Assembly (NCBI GenBank): GCA_002255495.1
Contig: NCAP01000009.1
Location: 1 to 38,841 of the forward strand
Length of the DNA stretch: 38,841 bases
Source: Rhodospirillales bacterium 20-60-12
GTDB taxonomy: Bacteria; Pseudomonadota; Alphaproteobacteria; Acetobacterales; Acetobacteraceae
Direction: 5' to 3'
Below, in pieces: positions 15,548 through 25,664 of the stretch. The position numbers and the translations under genes are program-made. The number at the start of each line of letters is the position of its first letter. The stretch's first letter is position 1. The notes below the pieces were generated by a model. It saw only the letters and a program-made list of their open reading frames with translations. It did not search any database and was not told the DNA's origin.

Positions 15548-15770
15548 ATCAATATTGGCTTAGATGGTGTCACTTGACTCCAGCTAAACCAATGAAGTTG
15601 ATCGGAAAAAAATTTGCGCGCTAACATGAAGCTAGAGTGTTTCTCATGAGATGAAAAACACTCTAGGAGCGTTTTCCGATCAATCGGAAACGCTCTAGCT
15701 TATATTTTTGGCGAGCAACTTTATCCGATCAGGTTGAATCTACGATTCAACCTGATCGGATGTTGCTCTA
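15545..15770. repeat. Mosaic palindromic repeat locus (A, D-like, inverted C, linker, B)
   Basis: This fills the gap between convergent modC and hflC. Module A (about 15547-15608) has outer arms GATCAATATTGG...CCAATGAAGTTGATC and inner arms around a TCACTTGA loop. A CTAGAGTGTTT hairpin closes at 15632-15666. Module C (15667-15695) is the exact reverse complement of 20-48. The linker at 15699-15715 is inverted relative to the one at 1-16. Module B has two perfect 18-base arms, 15723-15740 and 15744-15761, flanked by GAGCAAC and TTGCTC. Confidence 0.85.
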
Positions 15771-15801
15771 GGTCTGATCGCCGTTGGTCATGCCGCCCCG
15801 A

Positions 15802-16689
15802 TTACGGCGGAGGCATGGCAGTGCTGGTTGGTGGCTTGGTGAGATATTGCAAAAACCCGCTGCCCGGCGTGAGAACCAAATTGGTATTGGCGCCTGCGAG
15901 CCCATGGCGGTAAGCCTGCAAGGTGCGCCAGATGCGATAAAAATTCGGGTCCTGCGAGAAGGATTTGGCATAAATATCAATCGCTTTGGCTTCACCCTGA
16001 CCTTCCAAAGCAGAGGCTTTGGCTTTCGCTTGCGCGACCAGAACAGTCACGGTCTTGTCGGCGTCGGCGTGAATTTTCTGGCTCTCCTCAGCCCCGTCCG
16101 CACGGGCCAGTGCTGCAATTCTCTCACGCCCGGCCTGCATGCGTTTCAATACGGCGTCAGTGTTCTCAGCCGGCAAATCAGCCCGCCTGATCCGCACATC
16201 GACCACTTTGATGCCAAAACCAGCCATCTGGCGGTTCGCCTCATCACGAATTTGCGCCATGATCGGGTCGCGGTCGCGTGACAGCAGATCAGCCAGCGGA
16301 ATATCACCCAGAACCTGCCTCAGCGCGGAGGACACCACCGCATCGAGCCGGCCGCGAATGCCCGATTCCGTGCCACCGATCGACTGGTAATATTTCAGCG
16401 GACTGGTGATTCGAAAACGTGCAAAACTATCAACGATCAAACGCCGCTGATCGCCCAATATCACTTCCTCACCAGGTAAGGTCGCATCAAGAAGCCGTTT
16501 GTCGAACATGATCGCGGTTTGAATGAACGGCAATTTCGCATAGAGCCCGGGTTTATCAACAACCCGCACCGGCTTGCCGAATTGCGTAATCAGCACCTGC
16601 TCGGTCGGCTCGACCGTATAAAGGGTCGAATCCAGGCCAATGACCACGAGCAGCACCACCGCGAGGGCAAATATCCATTTCGTGCTCAT
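15802..16689 (-). CDS. hflC: HflC, modulator of FtsH protease
   Basis: A 295-residue SPFH/prohibitin-family protein with a single N-terminal membrane anchor (about 4-20) and a periplasmic SPFH domain (TEQVLITQFGKPVRV onward). The helical region contains the family-like RAEN/AEGQ features (RADLPAENTDAVLKRMQ, ALEGQGEAKA). With HflK it forms a cage around FtsH and tempers degradation of membrane proteins. ATG 16689 overlaps the hflK stop by 4 bases, the usual coupled arrangement. Confidence 0.95.
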   Translation of the reverse strand: MSTKWIFALAVVLLVVIGLDSTLYTVEPTEQVLITQFGKPVRVVDKPGLYAKLPFIQTAIMFDKRLLDATLPGEEVILGDQRRLIVDSFARFRITSPLKYYQSIGGTESGIRGRLDAVVSSALRQVLGDIPLADLLSRDRDPIMAQIRDEANRQMAGFGIKVVDVRIRRADLPAENTDAVLKRMQAGRERIAALARADGAEESQKIHADADKTVTVLVAQAKAKASALEGQGEAKAIDIYAKSFSQDPNFYRIWRTLQAYRHGLAGANTNLVLTPGSGFLQYLTKPPTSTAMPPP

Positions 16690-17852
16690 GGCTTTGCCCC
16701 ATTTTGCAACGGCAACATCGGCAATACCGATTTCACGCTCGGATCAATGATCGTGGTGTGGGCATGCGACATGATATCCTGCATCGTTTCGATATCCAGG
16801 CGCTGCAGCGTGATATCCTTAGCCGCATCATAGGCTGCCAACACCGAGAGGAACCGGGCCGCCTGGCCTTGCGCATCGGCAATCGCCGCCTCGCGCTGCG
16901 CCTGGGCTGCCGCGATCACCTGCGCCGCCTGGCCCTTGGCGGCCGGCACCACCGTATTCTCATAGGCATGGGCTTCGTTGATGATCCGCTCGGCATCGGT
17001 GTGGGCGCGTTGCACGTCGCGGAAACTATCGATCACCTCAGGCGGCGGATCGACCTTTTGTAATTGCACTTCATCCACCTGAACGCCCGCTCCGTAACGA
17101 TCGAGCACGATTTGCGTCTCACGCTGCACCGCCTGCTCGATCGACGCGCGCGCCGATGTCATGGCAGGCTCAATCGGCGTCCGGCCGATCACTTCGCGGA
17201 TGACACTTTCAGCCACCGCTTTCACCGTCTCATCGGGGTTGCGCACGTTGAACAGGTAATCCTGAGCATTTTTGATCTGCCAGAACACCGCGACATTGAT
17301 ATCCACGATATTCTGGTCACCGGTCAGCATTTCGCTCTCGGCGGGAACATCCTCCCTGATCATCGAAATCGAGCCTGAATTCGGGTCTTGCTGCGGCGAG
17401 GTCGTGTAGCCGATCTCGGTACGGTTAATCCGCGTCACCGCTGGCAGCAGCACCCGGTCGATCGGCCAGGGGAGATGATAATTCAGCCCAGGGCCGGACG
17501 TGCCCACAACCGCGCCGAAGCGCAAAATCACACCCTGCTGATCCGGCTGCACGACATAAATGCCGCTCGCCAGCCACAAGGCTGCAAAAACAATCAAAGC
17601 CCCCGCCGCCAATTTCGGGCCGGCCGGCATAGCGAATCCACCACCGCCAAAAGGCGGGCGAACCGGCGGGCGCGGCCCGCCGCCTCCGCCGCCCTTGAAC
17701 TGTTTCAGAAACGGTTCGAGCAATGAGTTGATGAAGGGGGGCAAACCATTATTGCCCCGATTGCCGCCATTTGAACCATTTCCCGGACCGCCATTAGGCC
17801 GATTGCCCGGAGGGGGCACCGGGCCCCAGGGATTGCCGTTATTCGTCGCCAT
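16686..17852 (-). CDS. hflK: HflK, modulator of FtsH protease
   Basis: A 388-residue partner of HflC. The N-terminal cytoplasmic part is rich in Gly, Asn and Pro, as usual for HflK, and is followed by a membrane helix (about 81-101) and the SPFH domain (VVQPDQQGVILRFGAVVG, then GLNYHLPWPID). The C-terminal half is a coiled coil ending in a short tail. It is divergent from mrp, with a 61-base shared promoter interval. First gene of hflK-hflC. Confidence 0.95.
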   Translation of the reverse strand: MATNNGNPWGPVPPPGNRPNGGPGNGSNGGNRGNNGLPPFINSLLEPFLKQFKGGGGGGPRPPVRPPFGGGGFAMPAGPKLAAGALIVFAALWLASGIYVVQPDQQGVILRFGAVVGTSGPGLNYHLPWPIDRVLLPAVTRINRTEIGYTTSPQQDPNSGSISMIREDVPAESEMLTGDQNIVDINVAVFWQIKNAQDYLFNVRNPDETVKAVAESVIREVIGRTPIEPAMTSARASIEQAVQRETQIVLDRYGAGVQVDEVQLQKVDPPPEVIDSFRDVQRAHTDAERIINEAHAYENTVVPAAKGQAAQVIAAAQAQREAAIADAQGQAARFLSVLAAYDAAKDITLQRLDIETMQDIMSHAHTTIIDPSVKSVLPMLPLQNGAKP

Positions 17853-17913
17853 TCAAAAATTTGCTCCCGCATCAGCCATTTGCGCTGCCGCTTAATGCGC
17901 CATATCCAGGCGT

Positions 17914-18987
17914 ATGGACAGTGACGAATCAGCCATCCGCGCAACGCTCGCGACCTTCAAAAGCCCCTCGGGCCCCAGCCTGGCTCACTTCATCGATAGT
18001 ATTCACCTCAAGGATGGGCTGGTTCAGCTCGCCCTTGCGGTCAAGCGTGAGGACGCACCACGATTCGAGGCCATGCGACGTGATATCGAAGCCGCTTTGA
18101 TGCGCCTGCCCGGCATCCGCAATGTCACCGTGCTGTTCACCGCGCATAAAATGGCGGCAACCACGGCACCAGCGGCCCACTCCCACGCCCCGGCCGAATC
18201 GGGCCTGAAAAAAGACCCCTCCATGCTGCCCGAGGTCAAAACCGTCATCGCCGTCGCCTCGGGCAAAGGCGGCGTCGGTAAATCGACGATCGCTGTCAAT
18301 CTCGCCATCGCATTCGCGCAATTGGGCCTGCGAACCGGCCTGCTCGACGCCGATATCTATGGCCCCTCAATGCCGCGTATGCTCGGCATCACCCGCAAAC
18401 CCGACATCAGCGCCGACAAGCAGATCGTGCCGCTGCAAGCCTGGGGTCTGAAAGCCATGTCGATCGGCTTCATGGTGCCCGAGGACACCGCCATGGTCTG
18501 GCGCGGCCCGATGGTGATGGGCGCGCTGAACCAGATGCTCGGGCAAGTGGCCTGGGGACCGCTTGATATCATGATCGTCGATATGCCGCCCGGCACCGGC
18601 GATGCTCAGCTGACCATGGCGCAAAAAATCAATCTCGCCGGCGCCATCATCGTCTCAACGCCGCAGGATATCGCACTGATCGACGCCAGGCGCGGGGTGA
18701 AAATGTTCGATCAGGTGCAAGTCAAAACGCTCGGGATCATTGAGAATATGAGCTATTTCACCTGCCCGCATTGCAGCGCGCGCAGTGAAATTTTTGGCCA
18801 TGGCGGCGCCCGCGCCGAGGCCGCCAAAATCGGCGCGCCGTTCCTGGGTGAAATTCCCCTGCAACTCGCCATTCGCGAAACCGGCGATGCCGGCACTCCC
18901 ATCACGGCGGCGGACCCCGATAGCGAGGCCGGCCGATTATTCATCGCCATCGCCAGCCAGCTTAAAACCACACTCGGTCTCGGCTGA
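17914..18987 (+). CDS. mrp: Mrp/ApbC Fe-S cluster carrier ATPase
   Basis: A 357-residue P-loop ATPase of the Mrp/NBP35 family that carries 4Fe-4S clusters to apoproteins. An N-terminal MIP18-like domain (about 1-80) and an Ala/His/Pro linker lead to the deviant Walker A ASGKGGVGKST (116-125 within). Downstream are DADIYGPSMPRM, the DMPPGTGDAQLT motif and the cluster-binding CPHC (C284, C287). First gene of an apparent operon mrp-holC-aroQ-accB-accC; the gap to holC is 4 bases. Confidence 0.95.
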   Translation: MDSDESAIRATLATFKSPSGPSLAHFIDSIHLKDGLVQLALAVKREDAPRFEAMRRDIEAALMRLPGIRNVTVLFTAHKMAATTAPAAHSHAPAESGLKKDPSMLPEVKTVIAVASGKGGVGKSTIAVNLAIAFAQLGLRTGLLDADIYGPSMPRMLGITRKPDISADKQIVPLQAWGLKAMSIGFMVPEDTAMVWRGPMVMGALNQMLGQVAWGPLDIMIVDMPPGTGDAQLTMAQKINLAGAIIVSTPQDIALIDARRGVKMFDQVQVKTLGIIENMSYFTCPHCSARSEIFGHGGARAEAAKIGAPFLGEIPLQLAIRETGDAGTPITAADPDSEAGRLFIAIASQLKTTLGLG

Positions 18988-18991
18988 AGCA

Positions 18992-19441
18992 ATGGCGGAT
19001 ATCGGGTTTTACCATCTCACCCGAACCACATTGGATGCCGCCTTGCCGGCTTTACTCGGCCGCACTTTGGCCGCCGGCGAACGCGCGGTGGTCCTGTGCG
19101 GCAGCGCCGAGCGGTTGGAGGCGCTGGACCAATCGCTCTGGCTCGCCGCAAACCCCGATTGGCTGCCCCATGGCACCGCGGCCATCGGCCATGCGGCGCA
19201 TCAGCCGATCTGGCTGACCACCATTGACGAAGCGCCCAACGGGGCAAAATTCCTGTTTTGTGTCGATGGTGCCGCCAGCGCCCGGCTCGATGATTTCACT
19301 CGCGTGTTCGATCTGTTCGACGGCAATGACGAAACCGCCCTGGCAGCCGCCCGCGCCCGCTGGAAAGCGGCCAAACAAGCCGGGCACGGCCTGACCTACT
19401 GGCAGCAGGGCGCGCGCGGCTGGGAAAAAGCCGGGGCGTGA
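18992..19441 (+). CDS. holC: DNA polymerase III chi subunit
   Basis: A 149-residue protein of the HolC family. The start MADIGFYHL, the segment RAVVLCGSAERLEALDQSLW and the later FDLFDGNDETALAAARARWK are characteristic. Chi links the clamp-loader complex to single-stranded-DNA-binding protein. ATG 18992 follows the mrp stop by 4 bases; a longer in-frame opening from 18785 lies inside mrp and is not used. Length is typical for alphaproteobacteria. Confidence 0.9.
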   Translation: MADIGFYHLTRTTLDAALPALLGRTLAAGERAVVLCGSAERLEALDQSLWLAANPDWLPHGTAAIGHAAHQPIWLTTIDEAPNGAKFLFCVDGAASARLDDFTRVFDLFDGNDETALAAARARWKAAKQAGHGLTYWQQGARGWEKAGA

Positions 19442-19484
19442 GGCACGGGTTGGCCGGCTATCGGCCATGTGCTACCGCCAAGCC

Positions 19485-19934
19485 ATGGCTTTACCTTTGA
19501 TTGCCGTTCTGAACGGCCCCAACCTCAATATGCTCGGTCTGCGCGAGCCTGAAATATATAGCGCGCAGACGCTCGACGACCTCGAAGCCTATTGCGCCGA
19601 GGCCGCCGAAAGCCTCGATCTGGCGATCGATTTCCGCCAGACCAACGGCGAGGGCGAACTGATTTCCTGGGTCCAGGAATGCCGCGGCCGGGCGGCGGGG
19701 CTGATTATCAACCCAGCCGGCTACACCCACACCTCGGTCGCGCTGATGGACGCCTTGCTGGCGATCGATCTGCCGGTGATCGAGGTGCATTTATCGAATA
19801 TTCACCGGCGCGAATCCTTTCGCCGCCATTCTTACGCCTCCCGCGCCGCCACCGGCGTGATTTGCGGGCTAGGCTTCACCGGCTACAGGCTCGCTCTGAC
19901 GGCTCTGGCCGATATTGTGGAAGTTGAACAATGA
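19485..19934 (+). CDS. aroQ: 3-dehydroquinate dehydratase, type II
   Basis: A 149-residue type II dehydroquinase of the shikimate pathway, usually a cytoplasmic dodecamer. Signatures are [18 protein letters not shown] with the catalytic tyrosine, the flexible-loop arginine region, [16 protein letters not shown] with its histidine, and [22 protein letters not shown] 19485 gives the usual length; ATG 19467, six codons earlier, is an alternative, and neither has a strong ribosome site. The 3' end overlaps accB by 4 bases, an aroQ-accB-accC order common in Proteobacteria. Confidence 0.94.
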   Translation: MALPLIAVLNGPNLNMLGLREPEIYSAQTLDDLEAYCAEAAESLDLAIDFRQTNGEGELISWVQECRGRAAGLIINPAGYTHTSVALMDALLAIDLPVIEVHLSNIHRRESFRRHSYASRAATGVICGLGFTGYRLALTALADIVEVEQ

Positions 19935-20407
19935 GTCTTTCCTTCGACCCCGATTCACTGCGGGCTCTGGCCAATCTGCTTACTGAAACAGGCCTGACCG
20001 AAATCGAGCTTGGCGAGGGCGATCGCACGTTACGCCTCGCACGCGGCACCATCGCCACCCCGCAAATCGCCCCTCCCCCTTATGCCGCTCCAGCGCCGGT
20101 CGCTCATCCAGCCCCGCCGGCGCCCCTTGCACCGGTCGCCATGACCGAACCCACCAGCGATGTGGCCAATAACCCGGGCACCGTGAAAAGCCCGATGGTC
20201 GGCATCGCCTATCTCTCGCCCGAACCCGGCGCCGCCCCCTTCATCAATGTTGGCCAAACCGTCGAAGCCGGCGCCACCTTGCTGCTCATCGAAGCGATGA
20301 AAACCTTCAACCAGATCAAGGCGCCGAAAGCGGGCACCGTGCAGCGCATCATGGTCAGCGCCGGGGCGCCCGTCGAGTTCGACGAACCGCTGGTCATCAT
20401 CGCATAA
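19931..20407 (+). CDS. accB: Biotin carboxyl carrier protein of acetyl-CoA carboxylase
   Basis: A 158-residue carrier of the acetyl-CoA carboxylase complex, which makes malonyl-CoA for fatty acid synthesis. It has an N-terminal helical part, a flexible Pro/Ala-rich linker (about 43-72) and the biotinyl domain with the lysine K124 in [10 protein letters not shown] (usual motif EAMK followed by M or T). The ATG overlaps the aroQ stop (ATGA), and accC follows 4 bases after the stop. Confidence 0.96.
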   Translation: MSLSFDPDSLRALANLLTETGLTEIELGEGDRTLRLARGTIATPQIAPPPYAAPAPVAHPAPPAPLAPVAMTEPTSDVANNPGTVKSPMVGIAYLSPEPGAAPFINVGQTVEAGATLLLIEAMKTFNQIKAPKAGTVQRIMVSAGAPVEFDEPLVIIA

Positions 20408-20411
20408 TCCG

Positions 20412-21773
20412 ATGTTCACAAAAATCCTGATCGCCAATCGCGGCGAAATCGCCCTGCGCGTGCAACGCGCCTGCCGGGAAATGGGCATCGCCACCGTCGC
20501 CGTCCATTCCACCGCCGATGCCGACGCCATGCATGTCCGCCTGGCCGATGAAAGTGTCTGCATCGGCCCGCCCTCGGCACGTGAGTCTTACCTCAATCGC
20601 AGCGCCATCATCTCCGCCGCCCTGATCACCGGCGCCCAGGCAATTCATCCCGGCTACGGATTCCTCTCGGAAAATGCCGATTTCGCCGAAATGGTCGAAG
20701 CCCACGGCATCGCCTTTATCGGCCCCTCCCCCACCCATATCCGCATGATGGGCGATAAAATCACCGCCAAAACAACCATGCTCGCACTCGGTGTGCCGCT
20801 TGTGCCAGGATCGCCCGGCGAAGTCGAAACATTGGAAGCCGCCCGCGAAATCGCCGCCCACATCAAATACCCCGTGCTCATCAAAGCCGCCGCCGGCGGC
20901 GGCGGGCGCGGCATGAAGGTCGCCCAGGACGAAGCCGGACTCGAAGACGCCTTCCGTTTGGCGCGCGCCGAAGCACAAGCAGCCTTCGGCAATAATGCCG
21001 TCTATATCGAGAAATATCTCGACAAGCCGCGCCATATCGAACTGCAAGTGCTGGCCGATAATCACGGCCATGTGGTGCATTTCGGCGAGCGCGATTGCTC
21101 TCTGCAACGCCGCCACCAAAAACTCCTCGAAGAAGCAGGATCACCCGTCATCACCGCCGCCGCGCGCGACGCCTTGGGCAAAATCGTCACCGATGCGCTG
21201 CAGAAAATCGGCTACCGCAACGCCGGCACGCTGGAATTTCTCTACCAGGACGAACAATTCTCGTTCATCGAAATGAATACCCGCCTGCAAGTCGAACACC
21301 CGGTCACCGAAATGGTCTCCGATGTCGACCTGGTGCGCGAACAAATCCGCATCAGCGCCGGCGAAGAACTCGGCTACAGCCAATCCGATATCACCTTCCG
21401 TGGCCATGCCATCGAATGCCGGATCACCGCCGAAGACCCCGAAACCTTCGCCCCCTCACCCGGTCTCGTCAGCCTGTTCCACCCGCCCGGCGGCCTCGGC
21501 GTACGCACCGACTCCGCCATCTATGCCGGATACCGCGTGCCACCCCATTACGACTCACTCATCGCCAAACTCATCGTCCATGGCCGCAACCGCCCCGAAG
21601 CCATCGCCCGAATGCGCCGCGCACTCGACGAATTCGCCATATCCGGCATCAAAACCACCATCCCCCTGCACCGCCGAATCCTCGAAGACCCCGCCTTCAT
21701 CGCCGGCACCTACACCATCCACTGGCTCGAACGCTTCGTCGCCGGTGAGGATGGGTTAAAGGACGGGGCATAA
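20412..21773 (+). CDS. accC: Biotin carboxylase subunit of acetyl-CoA carboxylase
   Basis: A 453-residue ATP-grasp enzyme that carboxylates biotin on AccB. Seen are the N-terminal [14 protein letters not shown], the Gly-rich ATP loop (GGGGRGM, 162-168) and the signature [14 protein letters not shown] (287-300). Length matches stand-alone AccC. Last gene of the mrp-holC-aroQ-accB-accC run; a stack of hairpins follows. Confidence 0.97.
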   Translation: MFTKILIANRGEIALRVQRACREMGIATVAVHSTADADAMHVRLADESVCIGPPSARESYLNRSAIISAALITGAQAIHPGYGFLSENADFAEMVEAHGIAFIGPSPTHIRMMGDKITAKTTMLALGVPLVPGSPGEVETLEAAREIAAHIKYPVLIKAAAGGGGRGMKVAQDEAGLEDAFRLARAEAQAAFGNNAVYIEKYLDKPRHIELQVLADNHGHVVHFGERDCSLQRRHQKLLEEAGSPVITAAARDALGKIVTDALQKIGYRNAGTLEFLYQDEQFSFIEMNTRLQVEHPVTEMVSDVDLVREQIRISAGEELGYSQSDITFRGHAIECRITAEDPETFAPSPGLVSLFHPPGGLGVRTDSAIYAGYRVPPHYDSLIAKLIVHGRNRPEAIARMRRALDEFAISGIKTTIPLHRRILEDPAFIAGTYTIHWLERFVAGEDGLKDGA

Positions 21774-21775
21774 GG

Positions 21776-21822
21776 CCAAAGGGCTCTGCCCTTTGGAAAC
21801 CTGCTCAAGGCTGAGCCTTGAG
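21776..21822 (+). terminator. Two consecutive hairpins after accC
   Basis: CCAAAGGG-ctctg-CCCTTTGG (21776-21796) and CTCAAGGC-tga-GCCTTGAG (21804-21822) are perfect short hairpins starting 3 bases after the accC stop. There is no clear T-run, so factor-independent termination is likely but not certain. Similar Gly/Cys-rich hairpin spacers are frequent in Acetobacteraceae. Confidence 0.55.
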
Positions 21823-21835
21823 AATCCAATAATAC

Positions 21836-21904
21836 GGCTCTGACTGAAAGGCGGCTTACCTCGCTTTCGGCATAAGTGTGCTCGGCCCCCTTTCAGTCAG
21901 AGCC
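21836..21904. repeat. Long inverted repeat between accC and the oxoprolinase gene
   Basis: Two perfect 16-base arms, GGCTCTGACTGAAAGG at 21836-21851 and its complement at 21889-21904, enclose a 37-base loop. The arms are unlike the palindromic modules elsewhere in the window. It could be a bidirectional terminator, a small structured RNA or a remnant of a miniature inverted-repeat element. Confidence 0.75.
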
Positions 21905-21947
21905 ATACTTAACGGGGTCCAGAGCATCATGCCCTGGTGGGGTTCGA

Positions 21948-21962
21948 AGGGGCGAAGCCCCT
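21948..21962 (-). terminator. Hairpin just after the oxoprolinase stop codon
   Basis: AGGGGC-gaa-GCCCCT, a compact GC-rich hairpin 4 bases beyond the stop of the minus-strand gene. Likely terminator; no strong T-run seen. Confidence 0.45.
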
Positions 21963-21966
21963 CGGC

Positions 21967-24900
21967 TTACGCGCCCCGTCCATCACCATACCCACCGCCA
22001 CCGGGGGTTTGGATGGTGATGGCATCGCCGGCGGCGAGGGTGATTTGGGCGGTGCCGGGCAGGGTTATGGCTGTGCTGCCGTGATGGTGGGTTTGGCGGC
22101 CTGCTTGTCCGGGGCTGCCGCCATTGAGCCCGAACGGGGCGATGGTGCGGCGCGAGGCGAGGATGGTCGCTTGCATGGGTTCGAGGAAGCGGATGGTGCG
22201 GGTGGCGCCGTTACCGCCTTTTGTCTGACCTGCGCCACCTGAGCCGGCGCGGATCGAGAATTCTTCGAGCCGTACGGGGAATCGGAGTTCGAGAATTTCC
22301 GGGTCGGTCATGCGGGTATTTGTCATATGGGTATGGACGGCGGATGTGCCGTTGAAGCCGGGCCCGGCGCCTGCGCCACCGCAGATGGTTTCGTAATATT
22401 GGTATTTTTCGGTACCGAACAGGAAATTATTCATCGTGGCCTGCGAGGATGCGACAGCGCCGAGCGCGCCGAACAGCGCATTGACGGTGATTTGCGAGAC
22501 TTCGGTATTGCCTGCCACCACGGCGGCTCCGGGGTGAGGGGCGAGGAAGCTGCCGGGCGGGATGATGATGGTCAGCGGGCGCAGCGCGCCGTCATTGAGC
22601 GGCATGTCGGCGGTGGCGAGACAGCGAAAGACATAGAGCACGACGGCACGGGTGACGGCCGGCGGCGCATTGAAACTATGCTTGCTTTGCGCGCCGGTGC
22701 CGGTGAAGTCGATGGTTGCGGTGCGGCTGGCGTGATCGATGGTCAGGGCGACGGCGAGTTTCGTGCCGTCATCGAGCGCGGTTTCGAAGCGGCCATTTTC
22801 GAGCCGGTCGATGACCCGCCTGGTCGCCGCTTCGGCGTTATCCATGACGTGGCTCATATAGGCGCTGACGGTGGGCCAGCCATAATGGGCGATGACGCGT
22901 TCAAGCTCAGCGATGCCGGCGGCATTGGCGGCGATTTGGGCTTTGATGTCAGCGATATTCATGTCCGGTGCGCGGGCGGGATAGCGGGCAGAGGTGAGCA
23001 AGGTGCGAAAGGCCGCCTCACGGAATTGCCCGCCATCGACGAGGAGAAAATCATCGATCACGACGCCCTCTTCGTCCAACGAGGTCGCATTGGGCGGGGT
23101 TGAGCCCGGGGTGGTGCCGCCGATATCGGCGTGGTGGCCGCGGGCGGCGAGAAAAGCGCGGATTGTGGCGCCAGCCGCATCGAAGACCGGCGTGATGACA
23201 GTGATATCGGGCAAATGCGTGCCGCCCGCATAGGGATTGTTGAGGGCTATGACATCGCCCGGTTTGAGAGTGGCGGCGCGCGAGGCGATCACGGTGCGCA
23301 CGCTTTCGCCCATGGCACCCAGATGCACGGGCACATGCGGCGCGTTGGCGATGAGCTCGCCCGATGCGTTGAACAGCGCGCAGGAGAAATCCAGCCGCTC
23401 CTTCATATTCACGCTGAGCGAGGTGTTTTGCAGCACGACACCGGCCTGCTCGGCGATCGCGATGAAAAGATTATTGAATAATTCAAGCAAGATCGGATCA
23501 GCCCTGCTGACATCCGCAATCGCTTGCCGATCGCGCCCGCCCTTGCGTTCCAGGCCAAGCAGATCCTCATTGATCAGCCGCGCCTGCCAACCAGGCTCTA
23601 TGATTGTGGTGGCCGTGGCGTCAAGAATGATGGCGGGTCCGGCGATGATGTCAGCGCCGCTCAGATCATCGCGCTGAAATATCGAAGCTGTCCTTGTTTG
23701 ACCGCCGGTGAATAAGGCCACCTGATCGATCGGGGTGGCTTTGGGCTTATGGAAATCGGCTGCAGCGGGCGCCGGCACGGCCGCACCGGGCGCGGTTGCT
23801 TCGACGGCGACCATCTGGACCACCAAAGCGCGTTCGGGTGTGGAAAACCCGAAGCGTTTTTCATGGGCTTTGGTGAAATCGGCCTGCATGGCGGCGGCAT
23901 CGGCCAGCGGCACGGGCAGGCCGGTATCGGTGCCGTCATAGCGCAGATGGATCGACGCTTTGGTGCTGATCTGATCGGGTGCCACATTCTGCTCGATCAG
24001 ATCTTGCCGGGCGGCGGCGGCCAGCTCTGTCGCGATGCGGTTCAGTTCGCTGATGTGCGCGGGTTCAAGCCGAGCCTCGACACTTTGTTCACGCAACTTT
24101 GTCTGGGCGGCGAGTCCCATGCCATAGGCCGACAGCACGCCGGCAAAGCGATGGATCAGAATATGATCCATGCCCAATTCATCGGCAACCAGGCACGCAT
24201 GCTGGCCGCCTGCACCACCGAAATTGACCAACGCGAAATCCTGCGGATCATGACCACGCCGGATCGAGACTTGCTTGATGGCGTTTGCCATATTCGCAAT
24301 CGCGATGGTCAGGAAGCCGGCCGCCGCTTGCTGCGCGGTCGTGGCGATACCGGTCTGCGTGGAAATGTCCTGAGCCAGAGCCGTGAATTTTTCAGTGACG
24401 ATCGCGATATCAAGCGGCTCGTTTGCACCGGCGCCAAAAATCGCCGGGAAATGCCCAGCCTGAAGTTTTCCAACCATGAGATTGGCATCGGTCACGGTCA
24501 AGGGTCCGCCACGGCGATAGCAGGCGGGGCCGGGCACGGCACCCGCGCTATCGGGCCCGACGCTGAATTTCGTGCCATCGAAATGCAGGATGGAGCCGCC
24601 ACCGGCCGCCACCGTGTTGATGGACAGCATGGGTGCCCGCAGGCGCACGCCGGCGATTTCGGTTTCGAACTGGCGTTCAAAACCATCATCGTACAATGCC
24701 ACATCGGTCGATGTGCCGCCCATGTCAAAGCCGATGATTTTGCTATGACCGGCCTCGCGGGCAATGGCGACCGCACCGACAATTCCGCCGGCCGGGCCTG
24801 AGAGAATGGCATCCTTGCCGGAGAACATCTCGGCCCGTGCCAGACCGCCATGGGACTGCATGAAATAGAGCGGTGTTGCGGGCAGCGCGCCCGCGACGCG

Positions 24901-25575
24901 GGCGACATAGCGGCGCAAAATCGGCGAGAGATACGCATCCGCGACGGTCGTATCGCCACGCGGAACCAGGCGGATCAGCGGACTCACCTGATGACTGATC
25001 GAGATTTGATCGAACCCGGCCTCCGCCGCAAGGGCGGCCAGACGCTGCTCGAAAGCCGGGAATTTCCAGGCGTGAATAAGGGCAATAGCGATGGCTTCGA
25101 AGCCATCGGCGCGGGCGCGGGCAAAGGCGGCACGGGCTTCATTCTCATCGAGCGGCTCAATTTCGCTGCCATCGGCGCCGACCCGCCCGGCAAGTTCGAT
25201 GCAATATTCATGCAGCATATCCGGCAGCTTGATGTCGAGATCAAACAAACGGGGCCTGGTTTGATTGCCTATGCGCAGCAGATCGGCAAAGCCGCGATTG
25301 ACCACCAGCACCGTGCGCGCGCCTTTGCGTTCCAGCAGCGCGTTGGTGGCGACGGTTGTGCCCATTTTCACCGCCTCGATCAGATCGGGCGGGATCGGCT
25401 CATGCGGGGCAAGACCCAGAATGCGACTAATGCCTTCGATGGCGGCATCGGGGTAAGCTTGCGGGTTTTCCGACAATAATTTCGCCGTGCGCAACCGCCC
25501 ATCCGGCGCTCGCGCGACGATGTCGGTGAATGTGCCGCCACGATCGACCCAGAATTGCCATTGCGCGTTACCCAT
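21967..25575 (-). CDS. Fused 5-oxoprolinase / hydantoinase (HyuA-HyuB)
   Basis: A 1202-residue protein joining both halves of the hydantoinase/oxoprolinase family. The N-terminal half (to about residue 690) is HyuA-like: [12 protein letters not shown] at the start, [15 protein letters not shown] near 70 and the sugar-kinase-like [14 protein letters not shown]. The C-terminal half is HyuB-like ([20 protein letters not shown] onward), with Gly-rich strands near the end. The single-chain layout matches ATP-dependent 5-oxoprolinase, which opens 5-oxoproline to glutamate; N-methylhydantoinase activity is an alternative that sequence alone cannot exclude. Probably cytoplasmic. Divergent from a MarR-like regulator and an amino-acid-type binding protein. 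Confidence 0.88.
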   Translation of the reverse strand: MGNAQWQFWVDRGGTFTDIVARAPDGRLRTAKLLSENPQAYPDAAIEGISRILGLAPHEPIPPDLIEAVKMGTTVATNALLERKGARTVLVVNRGFADLLRIGNQTRPRLFDLDIKLPDMLHEYCIELAGRVGADGSEIEPLDENEARAAFARARADGFEAIAIALIHAWKFPAFEQRLAALAAEAGFDQISISHQVSPLIRLVPRGDTTVADAYLSPILRRYVARVAGALPATPLYFMQSHGGLARAEMFSGKDAILSGPAGGIVGAVAIAREAGHSKIIGFDMGGTSTDVALYDDGFERQFETEIAGVRLRAPMLSINTVAAGGGSILHFDGTKFSVGPDSAGAVPGPACYRRGGPLTVTDANLMVGKLQAGHFPAIFGAGANEPLDIAIVTEKFTALAQDISTQTGIATTAQQAAAGFLTIAIANMANAIKQVSIRRGHDPQDFALVNFGGAGGQHACLVADELGMDHILIHRFAGVLSAYGMGLAAQTKLREQSVEARLEPAHISELNRIATELAAAARQDLIEQNVAPDQISTKASIHLRYDGTDTGLPVPLADAAAMQADFTKAHEKRFGFSTPERALVVQMVAVEATAPGAAVPAPAAADFHKPKATPIDQVALFTGGQTRTASIFQRDDLSGADIIAGPAIILDATATTIIEPGWQARLINEDLLGLERKGGRDRQAIADVSRADPILLELFNNLFIAIAEQAGVVLQNTSLSVNMKERLDFSCALFNASGELIANAPHVPVHLGAMGESVRTVIASRAATLKPGDVIALNNPYAGGTHLPDITVITPVFDAAGATIRAFLAARGHHADIGGTTPGSTPPNATSLDEEGVVIDDFLLVDGGQFREAAFRTLLTSARYPARAPDMNIADIKAQIAANAAGIAELERVIAHYGWPTVSAYMSHVMDNAEAATRRVIDRLENGRFETALDDGTKLAVALTIDHASRTATIDFTGTGAQSKHSFNAPPAVTRAVVLYVFRCLATADMPLNDGALRPLTIIIPPGSFLAPHPGAAVVAGNTEVSQITVNALFGALGAVASSQATMNNFLFGTEKYQYYETICGGAGAGPGFNGTSAVHTHMTNTRMTDPEILELRFPVRLEEFSIRAGSGGAGQTKGGNGATRTIRFLEPMQATILASRRTIAPFGLNGGSPGQAGRQTHHHGSTAITLPGTAQITLAAGDAITIQTPGGGGYGDGRGA

Positions 25576-25664
25576 CGTCGGACCCCATAAAAATGCAAAT
25601 AAATTATAGACAAATTATCGGTAACTCGTTAATGATGGTTTTGCAACAGGAGATTTCCGTAGCC
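25576..25664. promoter_or_regulatory. AT-rich divergent control region
   Basis: This is the short, distinctly AT-rich gap between the oxoprolinase and MarR-like genes. It holds a direct repeat AAATTAT (25601-25607 and 25612-25618) and an imperfect palindrome around 25614-25633 (ATTATCGG...CGTTAAT). Both promoters, and an operator for the neighbouring regulator, probably lie here. Confidence 0.45.

Noticed and set aside
20397-21119. 240-residue minus-strand frame antisense to accC
   Set aside because: Glycine- and histidine-rich composition typical of the antisense of a GC-rich gene; accC on the plus strand is certain.
23749-24801. 350-residue plus-strand frame antisense to the oxoprolinase gene
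   Set aside because: Antisense shadow of a well-supported family protein; no ribosome site or domain.
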